From: Lasiosphaeria ovina
Lineage: Eukaryota; Ascomycota; Sordariomycetes; Sordariales; Lasiosphaeriaceae
Reading direction: 5' to 3'
Assembly (NCBI GenBank): GCA_033439765.1
Contig: JAULSN010000001.1
Span: 7,006,001 to 7,070,000, forward strand
DNA: 64,000 nt
A program made the position numbers and the translations under genes. Numbering within the stretch: the stretch's first letter is position 1; the number at the start of each line of letters is the position of its first letter. Below the pieces are notes generated by a model. The model had not been told where the DNA came from. It was given only the letters and a program-made list of their open reading frames with translations, and ran no database searches. Shown piece after piece: positions 1 to 11,220 of this stretch.

Positions 1-802
1 CCCCGGCCTCTTTGTTGCCCTGTGTGTGCTATTCCAGCAAACAAACAAACCCCTGAATTAGCCGTGCTCCAATTTTCCGTTTTGTTTTTGCTGCGATGGG
101 GCACACGAGGATAGTGCTGGGAAAGAGCCCTAACGGTGGAGTGAGAAGGGGAGGGGGAAACACACCTGAGCCTCAAACGCCTTGAACTCGGCCTCCTTGT
201 TCTTGCGGTACTCGTCGATTTCCTTCTTGGCCTCGTCGCGGGATTCCTTCACCCTCTTTGTGCGGTCTGTGTTCCGTCTCGCTCGTCAGTTACCGGTTCC
301 AAGCAGTCTCATCACCATGGGAACCTTTAGCGGGTATAGGGTGTGAGGTCGTTTACATTCTCGAGCTGCGTATTGCGCGAAAAAGGTCAGCAAACGTGCC
401 CACTCTGGCGTAGTTCTCTCTCTCTCCCTCTCCGAGCGCGGATGGGCCACGGCAGTACGCACCCTTTTGGACAATCTTGGACGCCTCCCTCTCGGCCTTG
501 ACTCCCCAATACGCGGGGCTGCTGTTAGCCAACATGACCCTCTTCAATGCAGCGTGTAGCACCTGATATTATCTGTAGACCCATGTATAACGCCCATTGA
601 TGTCACCGATGTCGGGGGAAGGGGGGCGGGGAGCTTCGTACATCGAGCAGGGTCTGGATTCCCGCGGAGTTCTGCGCCGACTGCAATTCAACATAAATGT
701 CAGCTGTTGTTTTCTTTTCTAAAATCCCACACCTAAGCCTGGGAGACCAAGCTGTAGGTGGTCTCCCTGGAGGGCGTGGGGAGGCTGATGCGTGCATACC
801 AT
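1..802 (-). CDS. vma10: V-type ATPase V1 sector subunit G, 3'-truncated by window edge
   Basis: Subunit G is part of the peripheral stalk that holds V1 against Vo in the vacuolar proton pump. Proposed exons on the minus strand are 800-802 (ATG alone), 642-680, 463-496, 357-365, 166-266 and 1-28, all joining in frame; the gene continues past base 1. The first 71 residues are visible, against about 115 in the family. They include the N-terminal SAQNSAGIQTLLD, then AEREASKIVQK, AREYRTKRVKESRDEAKKEI and a charged helical stretch to FEAQ, the recognisable subunit G N-terminal helix. Two features are odd: the start codon is a whole exon by itself, and the fourth exon is only 9 nt. The acceptor before exon 463-496 reads AAG rather than CAG/TAG. 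The last boundary (acceptor TAG at 29-31) is the least certain. The divergent neighbour is pet117. Confidence 0.87.
357..365 (-). other. vma10: 9-nt microexon of vma10
   Basis: The minus strand reads CTCGAGAAT between an acceptor ATACGCAG and a donor GTAAAC. With one base from the exon before and two from the exon after, it encodes Ala-Arg-Glu plus the first base of Tyr. That is exactly the AREY segment expected between IVQK and RTKR in subunit G. Without it the flanking exons still join in frame but lose three conserved residues. Confidence 0.8.
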
Positions 803-1320
803 CTTGGTGGGAGCTAGCAGCGAGCAGTGTGTATGCGCCCTTTGCCGTTGGTTGGTTGCAATGCGAGACAGGGAACTGGGGTACGGGCGGCGGGAACGCT
901 GCAAGCAAGCAAAATACGAGAGATGACCGGAAGAAAATCACGATTTGGCAGCGGACAGCGATTACGATCGTGGTAGGACGTGAGCTGCCTGTCGTTGTCG
1001 GATTAATGGACAGATGGATAGGTTGATGCTCGAGGGCGAAGAAGGCGGATCCAGCCGATGTCGACGTGGGACAAGGCAGGCAAGCTGCTGCAGGGCCAGT
1101 TGTAGTGGAGTGGGGCGATCGCATTCGCCTTGCCTGCCGCGCCGCAGCGCAGCGGGATAGGAGGATCCCTGACCGGGGAAGCTACTGGACGGTTGGCGGT
1201 AATTCGCGGCAGAACATGCTACAGCTCCCGGCACGCCGAACCGACGAGAGAATCTGGCGACGGGTTGGTTGCGAATACGATCTTGCCTCTAATTGAACAA
1301 TTCGCCCTTCTATCTGCACC
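803..1320. promoter_or_regulatory. Divergent intergenic region between vma10 and pet117
   Basis: This 518-bp stretch separates two start codons that face away from each other, so it must hold both promoters. Reading frames crossing it are low-complexity and have no recognisable family. I see no clear TATA box. It is moderately GC-rich and ends in a pyrimidine-rich leader just before the pet117 ATG. Confidence 0.55.
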
Positions 1321-1693
1321 ATGTCTCGCGCCTCCAAACTCACCCTGTTGGGGACGTCGGCCTTCGCCGTGCTAACAGTCGTCTTTGTGCACCACCAGCA
1401 GAGCTCTGAGAAGACGGTATGCAATGAGCGGCATCCCCCATTCCACTCCAATGCTAACGGTGTCCGTCCAGGCGATGCACGAGGGCGTAGTCCGCGACAT
1501 GGAGCAGCAGCGGATCAAGCGGGAACGGCAGCTCGACTTTGACATGCAGCGCGAGCTCGAAGCCGAGTACAAGAAGATCCAGACAGTGCACGAGACAGTG
1601 GCCGACGCGGCCGACGCGAAGAGCAGAACAGGAAGAGTGGCATCGCCGTCACCGCCCGTGGTGGCAGCTCCTGAGCCTTCGGGGGCAAGGTAG
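1321..1693 (+). CDS. pet117: Pet117-like cytochrome c oxidase assembly factor
   Basis: Pet117 is a small mitochondrial inner-membrane protein needed for assembly of cytochrome c oxidase. Two exons, 1321-1416 and 1472-1693, flank a 55-nt intron with donor GTATGC, branch-like GCTAAC at 1453-1458 and acceptor CAG. The product is 105 aa. It starts MSRASKLTL, has one hydrophobic segment at about residues 8-24, then a charged helix with the family-typical MHEGVVRDMEQQR and a Glu/Lys-rich stretch. The Pro-rich tail is less conserved. The start was chosen because the N-terminal SRASK plus one hydrophobic segment matches the family layout, and the intron restores one continuous frame. It is divergent from vma10 and convergent with rpb2. 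Confidence 0.85.
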
Positions 1694-2280
1694 CATTGTA
1701 TCTGGTCTTTCAATTGCGATGGGAAGCTTAGGGGGAATGTTAACCAGCTCCCAAGCAAGACTTGGGGGCAATTGCCGCGCATTTCCGCAACCCGAAGCAT
1801 CACAACACCACGAACTCACAACACTCAGAAATGGCGTCAGATACTGGTTTCCAGGCAATGTTGAGAGGCATGCATACGGCCTGTGGATGGGACAAACCTG
1901 CTCATGGAAACTGGCTCCAGTCCCGCTCCGGAGACGAATAGATAGGCAAAGACGCCAGGCCGTTCTTGTGGTCAGCCTGAATAGTTACTGAACTGTAATA
2001 ACATCTGTAAACAAAGCAGCAGTAACGGCGCATTTGTAGATAGACTTTGACGCTTTCTTGTGAAATTATTCGTATAAACACTACTATACAGCAGCCGCAG
2101 CAACAGCGTCCTCTAAGCACGTCCCCAAGGGGCATATAAATCGAAAGTTCAACTGCCTTGAACAATGGCCTCCCCCGCCGGATAACACAAACTCCGTAAC
2201 GACCAAATATGCAATTTACGGCTTTTAGCGACCACCAGGTCGCTCTGTCCCATCTGCAAGACCAGCGCCACATATGCGTG
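1694..2280. other. Convergent 3' intergenic region, pet117/rpb2
   Basis: These 587 bp lie between two stop codons that face each other and must contain both 3' untranslated regions. The part at 1990-2110 is AT-rich, with ATAATTATTC-like stretches that could serve polyadenylation on either strand. No ORF here resembles a known protein. Confidence 0.5.
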
Positions 2281-5200
2281 CTAGCGAATCGAGATGCCGG
2301 ACCGGCTCGTGAACATTCTGGTCGCAATGTTCATCGACATGAGCTCCTGGAAGAGCAGTTTAGCGGCATACGGCATGTGCACCTGCGCAATCTTGGTCTT
2401 GTTCTTGCACGGCCGACACTCGAACGTCTGCTTGGTCAGGTTCCTGCAAAGATGTTAGCAAACCAGTCAGGGAAAGACCAGATAGGGTGGGGGATGACAT
2501 ACGCAATAGGCGTCATGAGCCCACAGATTTCGCAAACGTGGACTCGGAAGGCATCCGACACCTCAAAGAGACGCTCCTTCAGGAAAGATGCAGCACCGTG
2601 AGCAATCATACAGTCGCGTTCCATTTCTCCGAAACGAAGACCGCCGTCTCTTGCACGACCCTCCACCGGCTGCCGGGTCATGATTTGTACGGGACCGCGG
2701 GCTCGAGCGTGGATCTTGTCGTCGACCATGTGGCGCAACCGTTGGTAATAGGTAGGCCCAAAGAACACCTGGGCCCGGAGCTTCTTGCCAGTATGACCAT
2801 GATACATGATCTCAAAGCCTCGTGACTGGTATCCCTGTTCCCGTAGCAGCTCAGATACCGAGTCGACTGTGACATCTGTGAATGGCGTCGCGTCACCCTC
2901 CAAGCCCTTGAGCGTAGCGACCTTGGACAGCAAGCACTCTATCAAATGGGCGATGGTCATACGCGACGGGATGGCGTGGGGGTTGATGATAATGTCGGGA
3001 GTGATACCCTCGGCAGTGAATGGCATGTCTTCCTGTCGGTATGTGACACCTATGGTGCCCTTCTGACCGTGACGGGACGCGAACTTGTCTCCGATCTGCG
3101 GAATTTTGGTAGTCCGAACCCTAACCTTCACATAGCGGAGGCCGTCTTGGTTGGTCGTCAGAATGACTTGATCGATAATCCCGCTTTCCGTACTCCGTAG
3201 AGGCGTAGACGCATCGCGCTTGACATGCTGTACTTGTCTCTGGCCGAGCTCAGCATTGTCGGCGTTAATCGGCGACGTCTTGCCAATGATGATGTCTTCG
3301 CCCGAGACACGAATACCAGGCGCGGTAATTCCATCCGCATCAAGCTTATCGTAGGTACCATGCTTGAGTCGCAGAGTATCGCTCCTGTTAGGCTTCTCGA
3401 ACTGCTCAACAATGTTGATTCCCACGCGCTTTTCACAGTCCGTGTAGGAGCGGAAGAAGAGACTCCTGAAAATACCACGGTCGATGCTGCTTTGGTTCAT
3501 AATAACCGAATCTTCTTGGTTGTAGCCAGAGTAGCAAGCAATGGCGACAATCGCGTTCTGGCCAGCCGGAAGCTCTCGGAACTTAAGGAATTCCATAGAC
3601 CGTGTTGTGGCCAGAGGTTTCTGCGGGTAGTAGAGAATGTTTGCCATCGTGTCCATGCGCCGGGAGTAGTTTGTAAGGAAGAAGCCCATGGCTTGCTTTC
3701 CCATGGCGGATTGGTATGTGTTTCTGGGAGATTGGTTGTGGTCGGGGAAGGGGATGATGCTTGCACAGATGCCGAGAAGCATGCTGGGGTGAATCTCGCA
3801 ATGCGTGTACATGTGAGTTGTCGGATTGTACTGCGTCCTGATGCGCGCATTGCCGAGATGGTGCTGCTCCTTCGTCTTGGGCTTCCCCTTTATCTTGGTC
3901 CGGCGGAAGTATTCGAGATCTTCGGGTGTCATGCAGATCATGGCCGATTCTTCCTCTTCAGCATCGAGATACTCGATAGCACCTGACGCTCGAAGACCAT
4001 TCCAGCCCCAGTAGTCAGGGTGATACTTGCCCAACTCCTTGTCTGCCTCAAGCTTCCCAATGTGTGCTTTGCTCAAAATGAGTTGGCCCTTTTCAACTCC
4101 AGTCTCCCCAACATCTTCTGTCTCCACGACAAAGAGCGGCCTCATGACGCGACCAGCGTCGGAAAAGATTTTGAACTCCCGGTCACGAATGTCACGGACG
4201 AGCGATACCTCATAGGAAATCACGTTCTTTCTCCGTAAACTCTGCACCATGTTCACCAAGTGCTTTGGGTCTTGATGAACACCGACCCAGGAGCCGTTGA
4301 CGAACACCTTGGTGGCGTTCGGGTAGCGCAGGGGTTCGTACTCTTCCAGGATCTCCATGTTGCGAGAGGTCATGAACTCGATGATCGGATCTGCAGCCGA
4401 GCCCACACTGACATAACACATCAATGACAGATTCTTGACAAGCCCACAAGCCTGTCCTTCTGGTGTCTCTGCCGGACAGACCAGGCCCCAATGTGTGTTG
4501 TGCAGCTGCCGTGGCTTGGCGAGTTTGCCGTCACGGCCAATGGGCGTATTGGTGCGCCTCAAATGTGACAAGGTCGAGGCAAAAGTATATCTGTTCAAAA
4601 CCTGCGAGACGCCGGCTGTAGAGCTCATAGCCTTCTTCTGATCGCCCCAATTTCCAGTCGCAAGAGAGTACTTCAGGGCGTTGGTGAGACTGGAAGACTT
4701 GATGCCCAAAGCGAGAGAGAAGTGCTTGTTCGTGTCGATGCAGCGCTTCATGTATCCCATCAGGTCCTGCGTCATGCGCCGGACCACGCCGCGGAAGAGC
4801 TTGGCAAGCAGCGGACCGGCCAAGTCCAGTCTCTTCTTGCCAAAATGATCTCGGTCGTCCGTATCACGTCGGCCCAACACGCATTGGAGAAGCTTGTGCA
4901 CCATGTAGCCGAGGAAGAATGCCTTTCTCGTCTCGCAACCCTCAGTCTGCGAGATGTGCGGCAGCATCTCTTTCTGGAGCAAGTCCTTGGCAGCCCTGAT
5001 GCGGTTGTTGCGGTTCTGGCCGGTGTTTCCATTGCCACGCTTGCCAATATAATCCAGGGCAACCTCGCGATCCTGGATGCAAAACGCCTCCTCGATGCAA
5101 GGTCGCAACGCCTCCAGCATCTGGGTGTCCTTGCGGTCGTAGCATATATGATTCAAGATATCCTCGTCCGAGACAACACCAAGCGCTCGGAAAACAATGG

Positions 5201-6218
5201 CGAGCGAAACCTCTTCCTTGACATAGGGCAGTGTCACACTGACTGTGCCAGCAATTCGGCCCTTCGCAGGCTCGCCCTTGGTGTGCATCTTCATCTGCAG
5301 GGACGAGATGAGTCGAGATCCCTTTTCAAGCGCACTGCGAATCTCCGCCTGGTAGGATACACTACTTCCAGCAGGCTTCTTGAAGACCTGAACGATATTG
5401 GCTGCCGACCGCTCCTGGGCAATAAGCACCTTCTCGCTGCCGTTGATGATGAAATACCCGCCTTGGTCGTATGGGCACTCGTTGAGGACGAACAGCGATT
5501 CATCGTCCTCGTCAGCCAAATGACACACTTGGGAACGAACCATGATAGGGAGTTTCCCAAGGAATATGTGGCTGACGCTTCCAGGCTGCGAGTCATCGGG
5601 GTTCTTGACCGCCTCGTCGTGGGGTCCGCTGTCTTCCTCCTCCCACCGAATCGTGGTCGGGTGTTCACCAGTCCGGGCCATGTACTCTTGTTGCTGGTCG
5701 TCGAGTTCGTTCAAAGGGACCGGCTCGTTGACTGCTACCCGGACGCGCTTCCTTACTTGGACATACATAGGGGCCGAGTAGGTTAGGTTGCGGTCGCGGC
5801 ATTCGTACGGCAGAAGACTGATGGTCTCGCCGGTCGCTTCCGTCAGTGTGGGTCTCGAGAGTGTGACGGATTCGAACTTGATGTCGTATCTGCGCAAGGC
5901 AATGTCTCGGCCCTCGTCATCGCCAGGATTTGGATGGTCCAAGGTCAGATCCGCATACTCGTCGACGAGGGATTGCACCGTGGTCTCTGTGAACTCGTTG
6001 AACGAGTCGATCTGCTGGGAAACCAGTCCCTTAGCCTCGAAATATGAAGAGATGACCTCCCAGCAGTCCTCGGGTGTGATGGCGGTCTCATCGAGGGCAT
6101 CCGAGTCGTACTCCTCATTGTCCAGGCCAGCACCATCGTTCTCGTAATTCTCATCGTTATCGTAAATACCGCCGTAGGCGTTGTAGCCTTGGCCGGCGTC
6201 GTCTGGATTGAAAGACAT
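2281..6218 (-). CDS. rpb2: DNA-directed RNA polymerase II second-largest subunit (RPB2)
   Basis: This catalytic-core subunit of nuclear RNA polymerase II forms the wall, protrusion and hybrid-binding parts of the active-centre cleft. Exon 1 (2503-6218) and exon 2 (2281-2443) flank a 59-nt intron with donor GTATGT and acceptor CAG, giving 1292 aa. Visible family signatures are ITPEDCW near residue 47, [50 protein letters not shown] near 900-915, [15 protein letters not shown] near 1040 and the following [21 protein letters not shown]. The C-terminal zinc site is split by the intron: CEIC ends exon 1 and CRPC lies in exon 2. The length is slightly above the yeast protein (1224 aa) because of an acidic N-terminal extension. 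Many long frames on the plus strand across this gene, including one of 354 codons, are shadows. The gene looks intact and essential. Confidence 0.98.
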
Positions 6219-7736
6219 TGTGATAGAGAAAGTGGGAGGTGCAAAGGCCGATCGGAAGGATCGAGTGCGAGACCGTCAGGTCTCGGGCGGCGGATGAGTT
6301 TGTGAGCTCCGTTGGGTGGCGCGACAATCAGAACACGGTAGTGGCTTGCGTAAAAAGGAGACGCAACGCCAGAGATGAGAAGTTGGACAGGCGAGGGAAA
6401 GGAGGGCAAATCGAGAAGTGATTCGCGTGGGTTTTGGCGTCGTGCTTAGAAATCGCCACAAAAAGTGAGAGCGCGCATCGACTCGCCAGGCGCGGCGTCC
6501 TCGGCGCCTCAAGAAATCGGATACGCAGTCTGATGCGGAAGCCGATATGATTCGATGGAGCAGCAAGGATCAAAATGGAACGGCGACGACTGCGTCCCGC
6601 GATAGAGCGCGTCGAGGGTCGAAGAGGGGGTGGTGGTGGTGTGTTGAGAAAGATGGTCTAGGGTAGTTTCCAGGCGCGGTTCCGACAGTTCTTTTTTCGT
6701 GCCCCCAAATCCCCAGGAGGCTGAAAGGCGTCTCCAGAAATCCCACCAGTCCGGAAAGGGCTTAGCCTCGGCATCCAAAAGACGTCTCTGCCGCCCCACA
6801 CCGCCCCCGACTCGTGCTTCTTTGTTAGTTGGCCCGTTGCCCTGGCACTTGAAAGCCGCAGCCTTTGGAAGTGTGCAAGCAACTTTGGGCGTGCACAGTC
6901 CACTTTTGCTCCAAACAGGGAGCCCCACCACTGTGGTCGTGTCGTCGATAACTGCCTGTACCTAACGATTGACACCTAGGTTCTCGACTTGATGGTTATG
7001 TGCCGTCTGACTGCGCACCTGAGCTGTGACCTGAAATCTTAATCCAGCTTTGGATGGCATCGTGATTCATCCGTCAAGGTTATGTGGCGCAAAGTATGAT
7101 GTTCAATTTTTCACAGTTATATTTACAGTGTGTCGCGTTTTTATAAGCAAAGTTTGCCATTCTTGTTGTATTACGTATATGTACGAACGATATTGTTAGA
7201 GTCTCCTTCCTCATTTGTTTGTCTTTACTTGTTTGTTACGCTTTTGTCTTACTCTTAATTACCGGGCTATTCTTAATTTTCGAAATAGTTCAATCCCTAC
7301 GTCATTCCCGCTCTCGGCGTCTACCCTTATCGAGGCATGTTCTGGGTGGTTGTCGTGACTCGGAAAGCGAAGACCAGTTCGCTGCGATAATACAGCGCAC
7401 TAGTTGAGGAAATCGCCCCGGCATTCCGAAGACATGGAGCTTCGGAATGGAGACACCCACGTCGCCGCCCTCACTAATCCCAATCTAGCGTCGATTGCGG
7501 CCCAGGTTCCGGGGAAGTGGACCACGCCCTTCCAACGGGCAGGCATGAGAGCCCCGTCTCTCAACCGCATCCCCCCTTTTCGCGGGATGCGACTCTAGTC
7601 ACCTCCGCTGCCGTTTTAGGCCACGCAACCTCGTTCGTCGTCAGCGGGCAGTCGGCTTCATGTCCCCAGTCAGCCCTGTAAATGGCCCTGAACTGTTATT
7701 TGCTAGATAATTTGACTACGGACAGGCCGCCAGGGC
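6219..7736. other. Intergenic region upstream of rpb2 and of cel45
   Basis: About 1.5 kb lies between the divergent starts of rpb2 and the cellulase gene. The first 700 bp are GC-rich with no protein-like frame; 7100-7300 is AT-rich. I could not assign any gene, and I do not see a site I would call with confidence for a cellulase regulator. It presumably contains both promoters. Confidence 0.45.
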
Positions 7737-7744
7737 TATAAAAG
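7737..7744 (+). promoter_or_regulatory. TATA box of cel45
   Basis: TATAAAAG lies 121 bp upstream of the cel45 ATG, within the usual fungal range for a strongly expressed secreted-enzyme gene. It is the only good TATA match in the region just upstream. Confidence 0.65.
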
Positions 7745-7857
7745 GCTGCTCAGTCTGCTGCTGCTCAAATCTAGAATGATATGCATTCCTTCGACAAAGC
7801 ATTGTCCCCATTTCTCAGTTGACAAGATCCTTTGACTGCAGTCGAACAAACGCAAAC

Positions 7858-8844
7858 ATGCGTTTTGCTTCCCGTCTCCCTGCCGCCGCCCTGGCGGTGT
7901 CGCTCCCTCTTTGCGTTTATGCAGCTTCGGGGTCTGGTCAGTCAACCAGGTATTGGGACTGCTGCAAGCCGTCCTGCTCGTGGCCAGGGAAGGCCTCAGT
8001 CAACCAGCCCGTCTTCGCCTGCGACGCGAACAACAACCACCTTTCCAGCTTTGACACGCCCTCTGGATGTGTCGGGGGATCTGCATTTACATGTGCAAAC
8101 CAGTCGCCATGGGCGGTGAATGACAATCTGGCCTACGGCTTCGCTGCAACGGCACTCAGCGGAGGGTCAGAGGCATCTTGGTGCTGTGGCTGCTACGCGT
8201 AAGTTTTAGAGGCGCTACGGAGTGCGGTGGAAGAATCCCTCTCTGCTGTTCCGGTAGCTAACCTCTGAGCAAGTCTTATCTTTACCTCAGGTCCGGTCGC
8301 CGGCAAGACAATGGTCGTGCAGTCCACCAGCACCGGTGGAGATCTAGGGAGCAATCACTTCGACATCGCCATGCCCGGCGGCGGTGTTGGGCTGTTCGAC
8401 GGCTGCTCACGTCAGTTTGGCGGCCTCCCTGGAGCCCAATACGGAGGCATTAGCTCCCAGAGCCAGTGTTCTTCCTTCCCGTCGGCTCTTCAGCCCGGGT
8501 GCAATTGGCGGTTCGACTGGTTCAAGAACAGCGACAATCCGAGTTTCACGTTCACCCAGGTTCAATGTCCCTCTGAGCTGGTCGCTAGGACTGGCTGTCG
8601 GCGATCGGACGACGGAAACTTCCCCATCTTTTTGGCCCCCCCGGCATCTGGAAGCACCACATCCTCCGTCAAGCCAGCAACCTCGTCCGTCAAATCGACA
8701 TCCACGACGAGCAAGGCACCCTCGGCCAGTGGGTGCTCAGTAGCCCAGTGGGCGCAGTGCGGTGGTGTCGGATGGGCTGGATGCCCTTGTGTGTCTGGGA
8801 CCACCTGCAAATTCATCAATGACTACTATTCGCAGTGCATTTAG
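7858..8844 (+). CDS. cel45: Secreted GH45 endoglucanase with C-terminal CBM1
   Basis: The enzyme hydrolyses internal beta-1,4 bonds of cellulose outside the cell. Exons 7858-8198 and 8274-8844 flank a 75-nt intron with donor GTAAGT, branch-like GCTAAC and acceptor AAG, giving 303 aa. Residues 1-22 are a signal peptide with an Ala-rich core. The GH45 domain follows, with the signature [12 protein letters not shown] (Asp34, catalytic by family) and SNHFD (Asp144); the spacing agrees with the Humicola enzyme. Many paired cysteines are kept. A Ser/Thr-rich linker (about 215-267) leads to a fungal cellulose-binding module (about 268-303) with WAQCGG and the closing YYSQC. The next CAG downstream of the AAG acceptor would break the frame, so AAG is the site used. 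A TATA box lies 121 bp upstream. The gene looks intact. Confidence 0.96.
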
Positions 8845-9565
8845 AGCTGGCAGGGGCTTGTCAAACACCGCCTAAGTCATGGTTCGTGTACATAGTTTGT
8901 TAATCGAAACGTATGTAAAAGAGTCGGCTGCTCCAAGCGCTCCGCGCTCAAAATTCAGGAGTTGTTTCGTGCGTCGAGATCGTAAACTCAAGCATGTTTG
9001 GCCATGCGTAGGTGATCTGCGTCGGAAGAATAATTGTTCCATGCAACCCTCAATTTCCCTTTGTTAGAAACTTGTGAAGTTAGAAGTGAGATAAACAATA
9101 ATGAAAAATAGTTCGCTGTTACTGGGTAGGATTTTGCTTTCTTTGTTCCAATTCTCTCCCTAACAGTAACCACCCTTGACCTAAATGCCACCTGTACTAG
9201 TTGAGAAGCAGTTGAATAAGCGGCCCAATTATTGTTTACCCAAAATATCACCTCCCCATTTAGCCCAAGCGGTCAAAATCAGGATGTTTTGGAACAAATA
9301 GAATATTCTCAAAATAACTAAAACCAGACAATCGAGAACAGCCACCTTGCTAATGGCGGTACGAATACAAGCCTGTATAATAAAGGCGTTGACTGCCATG
9401 GCCCAATATCCTTATGGTAGTAACTCTTTTGGCCTCCTAACGTATTATCATCGCAACACAAAGGTTTCTCAAGGGACTATGCAGAAATCCTGAATCTGTA
9501 CCTGGCATCCTTAACTGCTGCCGACGTGCATTTCTCTCTTCCGCTACCTATCCCTTCTATTCAAG
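8845..9565. other. AT-rich intergenic region
   Basis: About 720 bp follow the cel45 stop. It holds the cel45 3' end and then AT-rich sequence with short frames only. I see no gene, repeat or RNA structure in it. Confidence 0.4.
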
Positions 9566-10210
9566 ATGGTCTTTTACATTCATCTTGATTATTACAACCT
9601 GAACGACTGTATCGAGAGTGGTTCATTTCTCGACCAGTCGCGGCTCCCGTCCATTGTTGGGTTCGAGAAGCTCGAGAGGGCACCGAAAACTGCCCAGTGT
9701 GCCTTCTACAGCGAGTTGCGGGACAACCCTCACCCGACGTGGAAGGAGGCCTGGGTTGTGAGTGCTCTTTCACTTGGCGAAGGACCCCATTGCATAAAAT
9801 TCGGTCTCAAGGACATGAACAGACATTATCTTGGAGGCCATAATAGGCATGCGGCTACTCTCGGCCACTGCAAAGTCGACTTCGATAAGATCGGTACTTT
9901 CATGGTAGGCCTGAGGAATGCACTGGCACATCCTAGTGAGCATAATCTGACCTCCGTCCATCAACTCGACGGTAATCTCCAACGCTGCCAGGCGCTTTGC
10001 CAAACACTAGGTAGGCGACATAAAGAAGCGGCGACCATGATACGAAAGATCCGGGACGAGGTGAGAGGTGCGGCACAGGAGGTTCTTGATAACATTACCC
10101 GAGCTGATGAAGCAATCGCTAAGAACGATGTTCTAAGCGCACTGCGCTATCCAAGCCCGCCACCCTCGGATCGCTCGTCTGAGCTACAAAAGATCCCAGA
10201 GGAAATATAG
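9566..10210 (+). CDS. Unrecognised 214-aa protein
   Basis: An ATG-initiated uninterrupted frame of 214 codons that I do not recognise. The protein is hydrophilic, has no signal peptide or membrane segment, and has a helical, charged C-terminal third (residues about 150-190, rich in Arg, Glu and Ala) before a Pro/Ser-rich tail. Its composition and third-position use look coding, unlike nearby short frames. A second 62-codon frame at 10307-10495 starts with ATG about 100 bp downstream and could be a further exon, but no splice pair convinced me. It may be a lineage-specific protein or the intact part of a longer decayed gene. Confidence 0.5.
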   Translation: MVFYIHLDYYNLNDCIESGSFLDQSRLPSIVGFEKLERAPKTAQCAFYSELRDNPHPTWKEAWVVSALSLGEGPHCIKFGLKDMNRHYLGGHNRHAATLGHCKVDFDKIGTFMVGLRNALAHPSEHNLTSVHQLDGNLQRCQALCQTLGRRHKEAATMIRKIRDEVRGAAQEVLDNITRADEAIAKNDVLSALRYPSPPPSDRSSELQKIPEEI

Positions 10211-10924
10211 GGAAGAAACGACAGGGTTCTTTTTGCCAAAGCTCTAGCACAGGACATTTGTAAGGCCGGAACCAAACATCCCTATCGCCCCGACTCGCTC
10301 ACCCGCATGGCCAGGTTTTACATAAACGCGTATCATGGCGGAGTCGCTCATAGGTTTTTGACAGAAATTCTGGGTACGAAGTTAGGCAACAATATATACG
10401 ACTGGGAGGAACGGGAAACTAAGGGCATTGTTATTAGTCCGCTCAACTGGTCAACAAATGAGTTGGACACCCCCGATGTCAAAACTGCTTGGTAAGGTGG
10501 TTGAAACCCCTTGGTATGCAGAAACTTAAGAGAACGTCAACACGGGTAGCGTGCAGTCTGATGCGAACCATGACAACATTCTCTGGGGCGGCGATACAGA
10601 CAGTGATCAGTCTGATACCAACCCCCCGACGCCGCCCCGACGGAGGGTAGAAACACTTGTTGGGGTAAAACCACCAAAGAAACTAAGCGACTGCTAGCAA
10701 GTCCGTGGCTGCCGCTTCGAGTCATGGGTTGAGCCGGTGAGAGCCCAGGGTACGAGCGCCGTTGAGACGAGCCAAATTGTCCTTACATACACTGGTCGAG
10801 GTACCTTTATTCTGCACCATGCCCCCTTAAAATGTAGTTAATTCACATATTCTTTCCCTCTTCATGTTAATAGATGCACAGCTCAGCTATCACCTTATCT
10901 ACCAAAGCTGTGCCTGCATGTACC
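10211..10924. other. Intergenic region with one short ORF
   Basis: Contains a 62-codon ATG frame at 10307-10495 of unknown nature and otherwise no convincing gene. The sequence becomes AT-richer towards 10900, where a dispersed repeat copy begins. Confidence 0.35.
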
Positions 10925-11220
10925 TACCTCTATAGTCTTACCCGACACTTTTTTCTAGCCGAGTCCGTATTAGTCGCAGATGCTGAGCAAGGGGTGAGCC
11001 GCGCCTGAGCCGAGGTGAGTCCTAGTGTAGGAATTTGCCTCGGCTATACTTGCTGTGACCATAAACGGGGCGGTGTGGTTGCAAGGACGAAGCTGTGCCC
11101 AATTTTGGGACACGGGCGCCCTTGCACGTAACGGTGGCTTTCCCTTACCACATAACTATCGTTTTCTCTTTTCTATCCGAGAAATCACCGTTACGGGTCA
11201 ATATGAACTTCGAATTGTAT
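10925..11220 (+). repeat. Dispersed repeat, copy A
   Basis: About 300 bp align by eye with 21030-21337. Shared blocks include CCCGACACTTTTTTCT, GAGTCCGTATTAGTCGCAGA, GAGCAAGGGGTGAGCCGC, GCCTGAGCCGAGGTGAGTCC, GACCATAAA followed by GGTTGCAAGGACGA, and a shared end at CGAATTGTAT. Copy A lacks a short segment found in copy B. The start is approximate. No ORF in it resembles a transposase, so it may be a non-autonomous element or an LTR remnant. Confidence 0.75.

Noticed and set aside
1066..1375. Plus-strand frames upstream of pet117
   Set aside because: They overlap the divergent promoter and the pet117 leader and show no conserved sequence.
4722..5786. A 354-codon open frame on the plus strand inside rpb2
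   Set aside because: It lies wholly antisense to a highly conserved rpb2 region, has no motif of its own, and arises from the codon bias of the real gene.
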